Assembly (NCBI RefSeq): GCF_018373335.1
Contig: NZ_JAHAHH010000078.1
Location: 1-5,507 of the forward strand
Source: Negativicoccus succinicivorans
GTDB lineage: Bacteria; Bacillota; Negativicutes; Veillonellales; Negativicoccaceae
Length of the DNA stretch: 5,507 nucleotides
Direction: 5' to 3'
Shown here: positions 5,378-5,507 of the stretch, piece after piece
Layout: every line of letters begins with the position of its first letter
Numbering within the stretch: position 1 is the first letter of the stretch
The notes under the pieces: model-generated
The model's input: the letters and a program-made list of their open reading frames with translations, nothing else
Told to the model about the DNA's origin: nothing
Database searches by the model: none
Made by a program: the position numbers and the translations under genes

Positions 5378-5507
5378 ACGGACAGTGGGAAGAAACGTTT
5401 GCCGGTACCGTAGAAAGTATTATTTTTGCAGCGGCGGACGATTCTTTTTGCGTGTTCAAAATGCGGCCGTCGCAGCAGTACAAAAGCTGGACCTTGGTCG
5501 GTAATGT
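5374..5507 (+). CDS. recD2: RecD2-type ATP-dependent DNA helicase, N-terminal fragment (3'-partial)
   Basis: Only the first 44 codons and two bases are in the window. Seen: MNGQWEETFAGTVESIIFAA, then FCVFKMRP and WTLVGNV. This matches the opening of RecD2/YrrC proteins, which begin with an OB-like N-terminal domain of the pattern GTVE-I-F...F-V-K...VVGN. Known for the family: a 5'-3' superfamily 1B helicase that acts without RecBC in DNA repair and replication-fork processing, with helicase motifs far downstream of what is visible here. The ATG at 5374 overlaps the chorismate mutase stop as ATGA and has only weak purine-rich sequence upstream, so it is probably translationally coupled. The identification rests on a short segment; the helicase domains would settle it. 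Confidence 0.72.
   Translation, partial: MNGQWEETFAGTVESIIFAAADDSFCVFKMRPSQQYKSWTLVGN

Overview
The window looks like ordinary chromosomal DNA of a Firmicutes-type bacterium, roughly 50% GC. The order DHH phosphoesterase (nrnA) - truB - ribF is the conserved Firmicutes translation/RNA cluster that usually lies downstream of infB and rbfA. A RecD2-type helicase, AGGAGG ribosome binding sites, sigma-A-like promoters and tight ATGA gene junctions fit the same group. The moderate GC and a gene pair resembling hydroxycarboxylate dehydrogenase plus aminotransferase would suit Negativicutes, but that placement is a guess. I see no mobile element, CRISPR array, tRNA, rRNA or phage signature. All genes are on the + strand and coding density is very high.

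Region 1 (1-2677): nrnA (5' end outside the window), truB and ribF form one overlapping operon. nrnA and truB overlap by 17 nt, and truB and ribF by the 4-nt ATGA. Their roles are nanoRNA/pAp turnover, tRNA pseudouridine-55 formation, and FMN/FAD synthesis.

Region 2 (2661-5073): the last codons of ribF contain a near-consensus extended -10 promoter. It is followed about 20 nt later by an intrinsic terminator, and then by a strong ribosome binding site for an iron-alcohol-dehydrogenase-fold oxidoreductase. That protein resembles E. coli YbdH/HcxA more than true glycerol dehydrogenase. It overlaps by ATGA a MocR/LysN-type PLP aminotransferase. The pair would interconvert amino acid, 2-oxo acid and 2-hydroxy acid. 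It ends in a perfectly palindromic terminator. No promoter fits between the leader terminator and the first gene, so transcripts of this pair should have to pass the terminator; this is the most interesting regulatory feature here.

Region 3 (5076-5507): a compact promoter, predicted to start transcription almost on the ribosome binding site, drives a monofunctional AroQ-class chorismate mutase. Its stop overlaps (ATGA) the start of recD2, which runs off the window.

I found no convincing undescribed system. The points worth checking are the leader architecture at 2661-2764, the likely non-glycerol substrate of the dehydrogenase, its coupling to the aminotransferase, and the chorismate mutase/recD2 junction.
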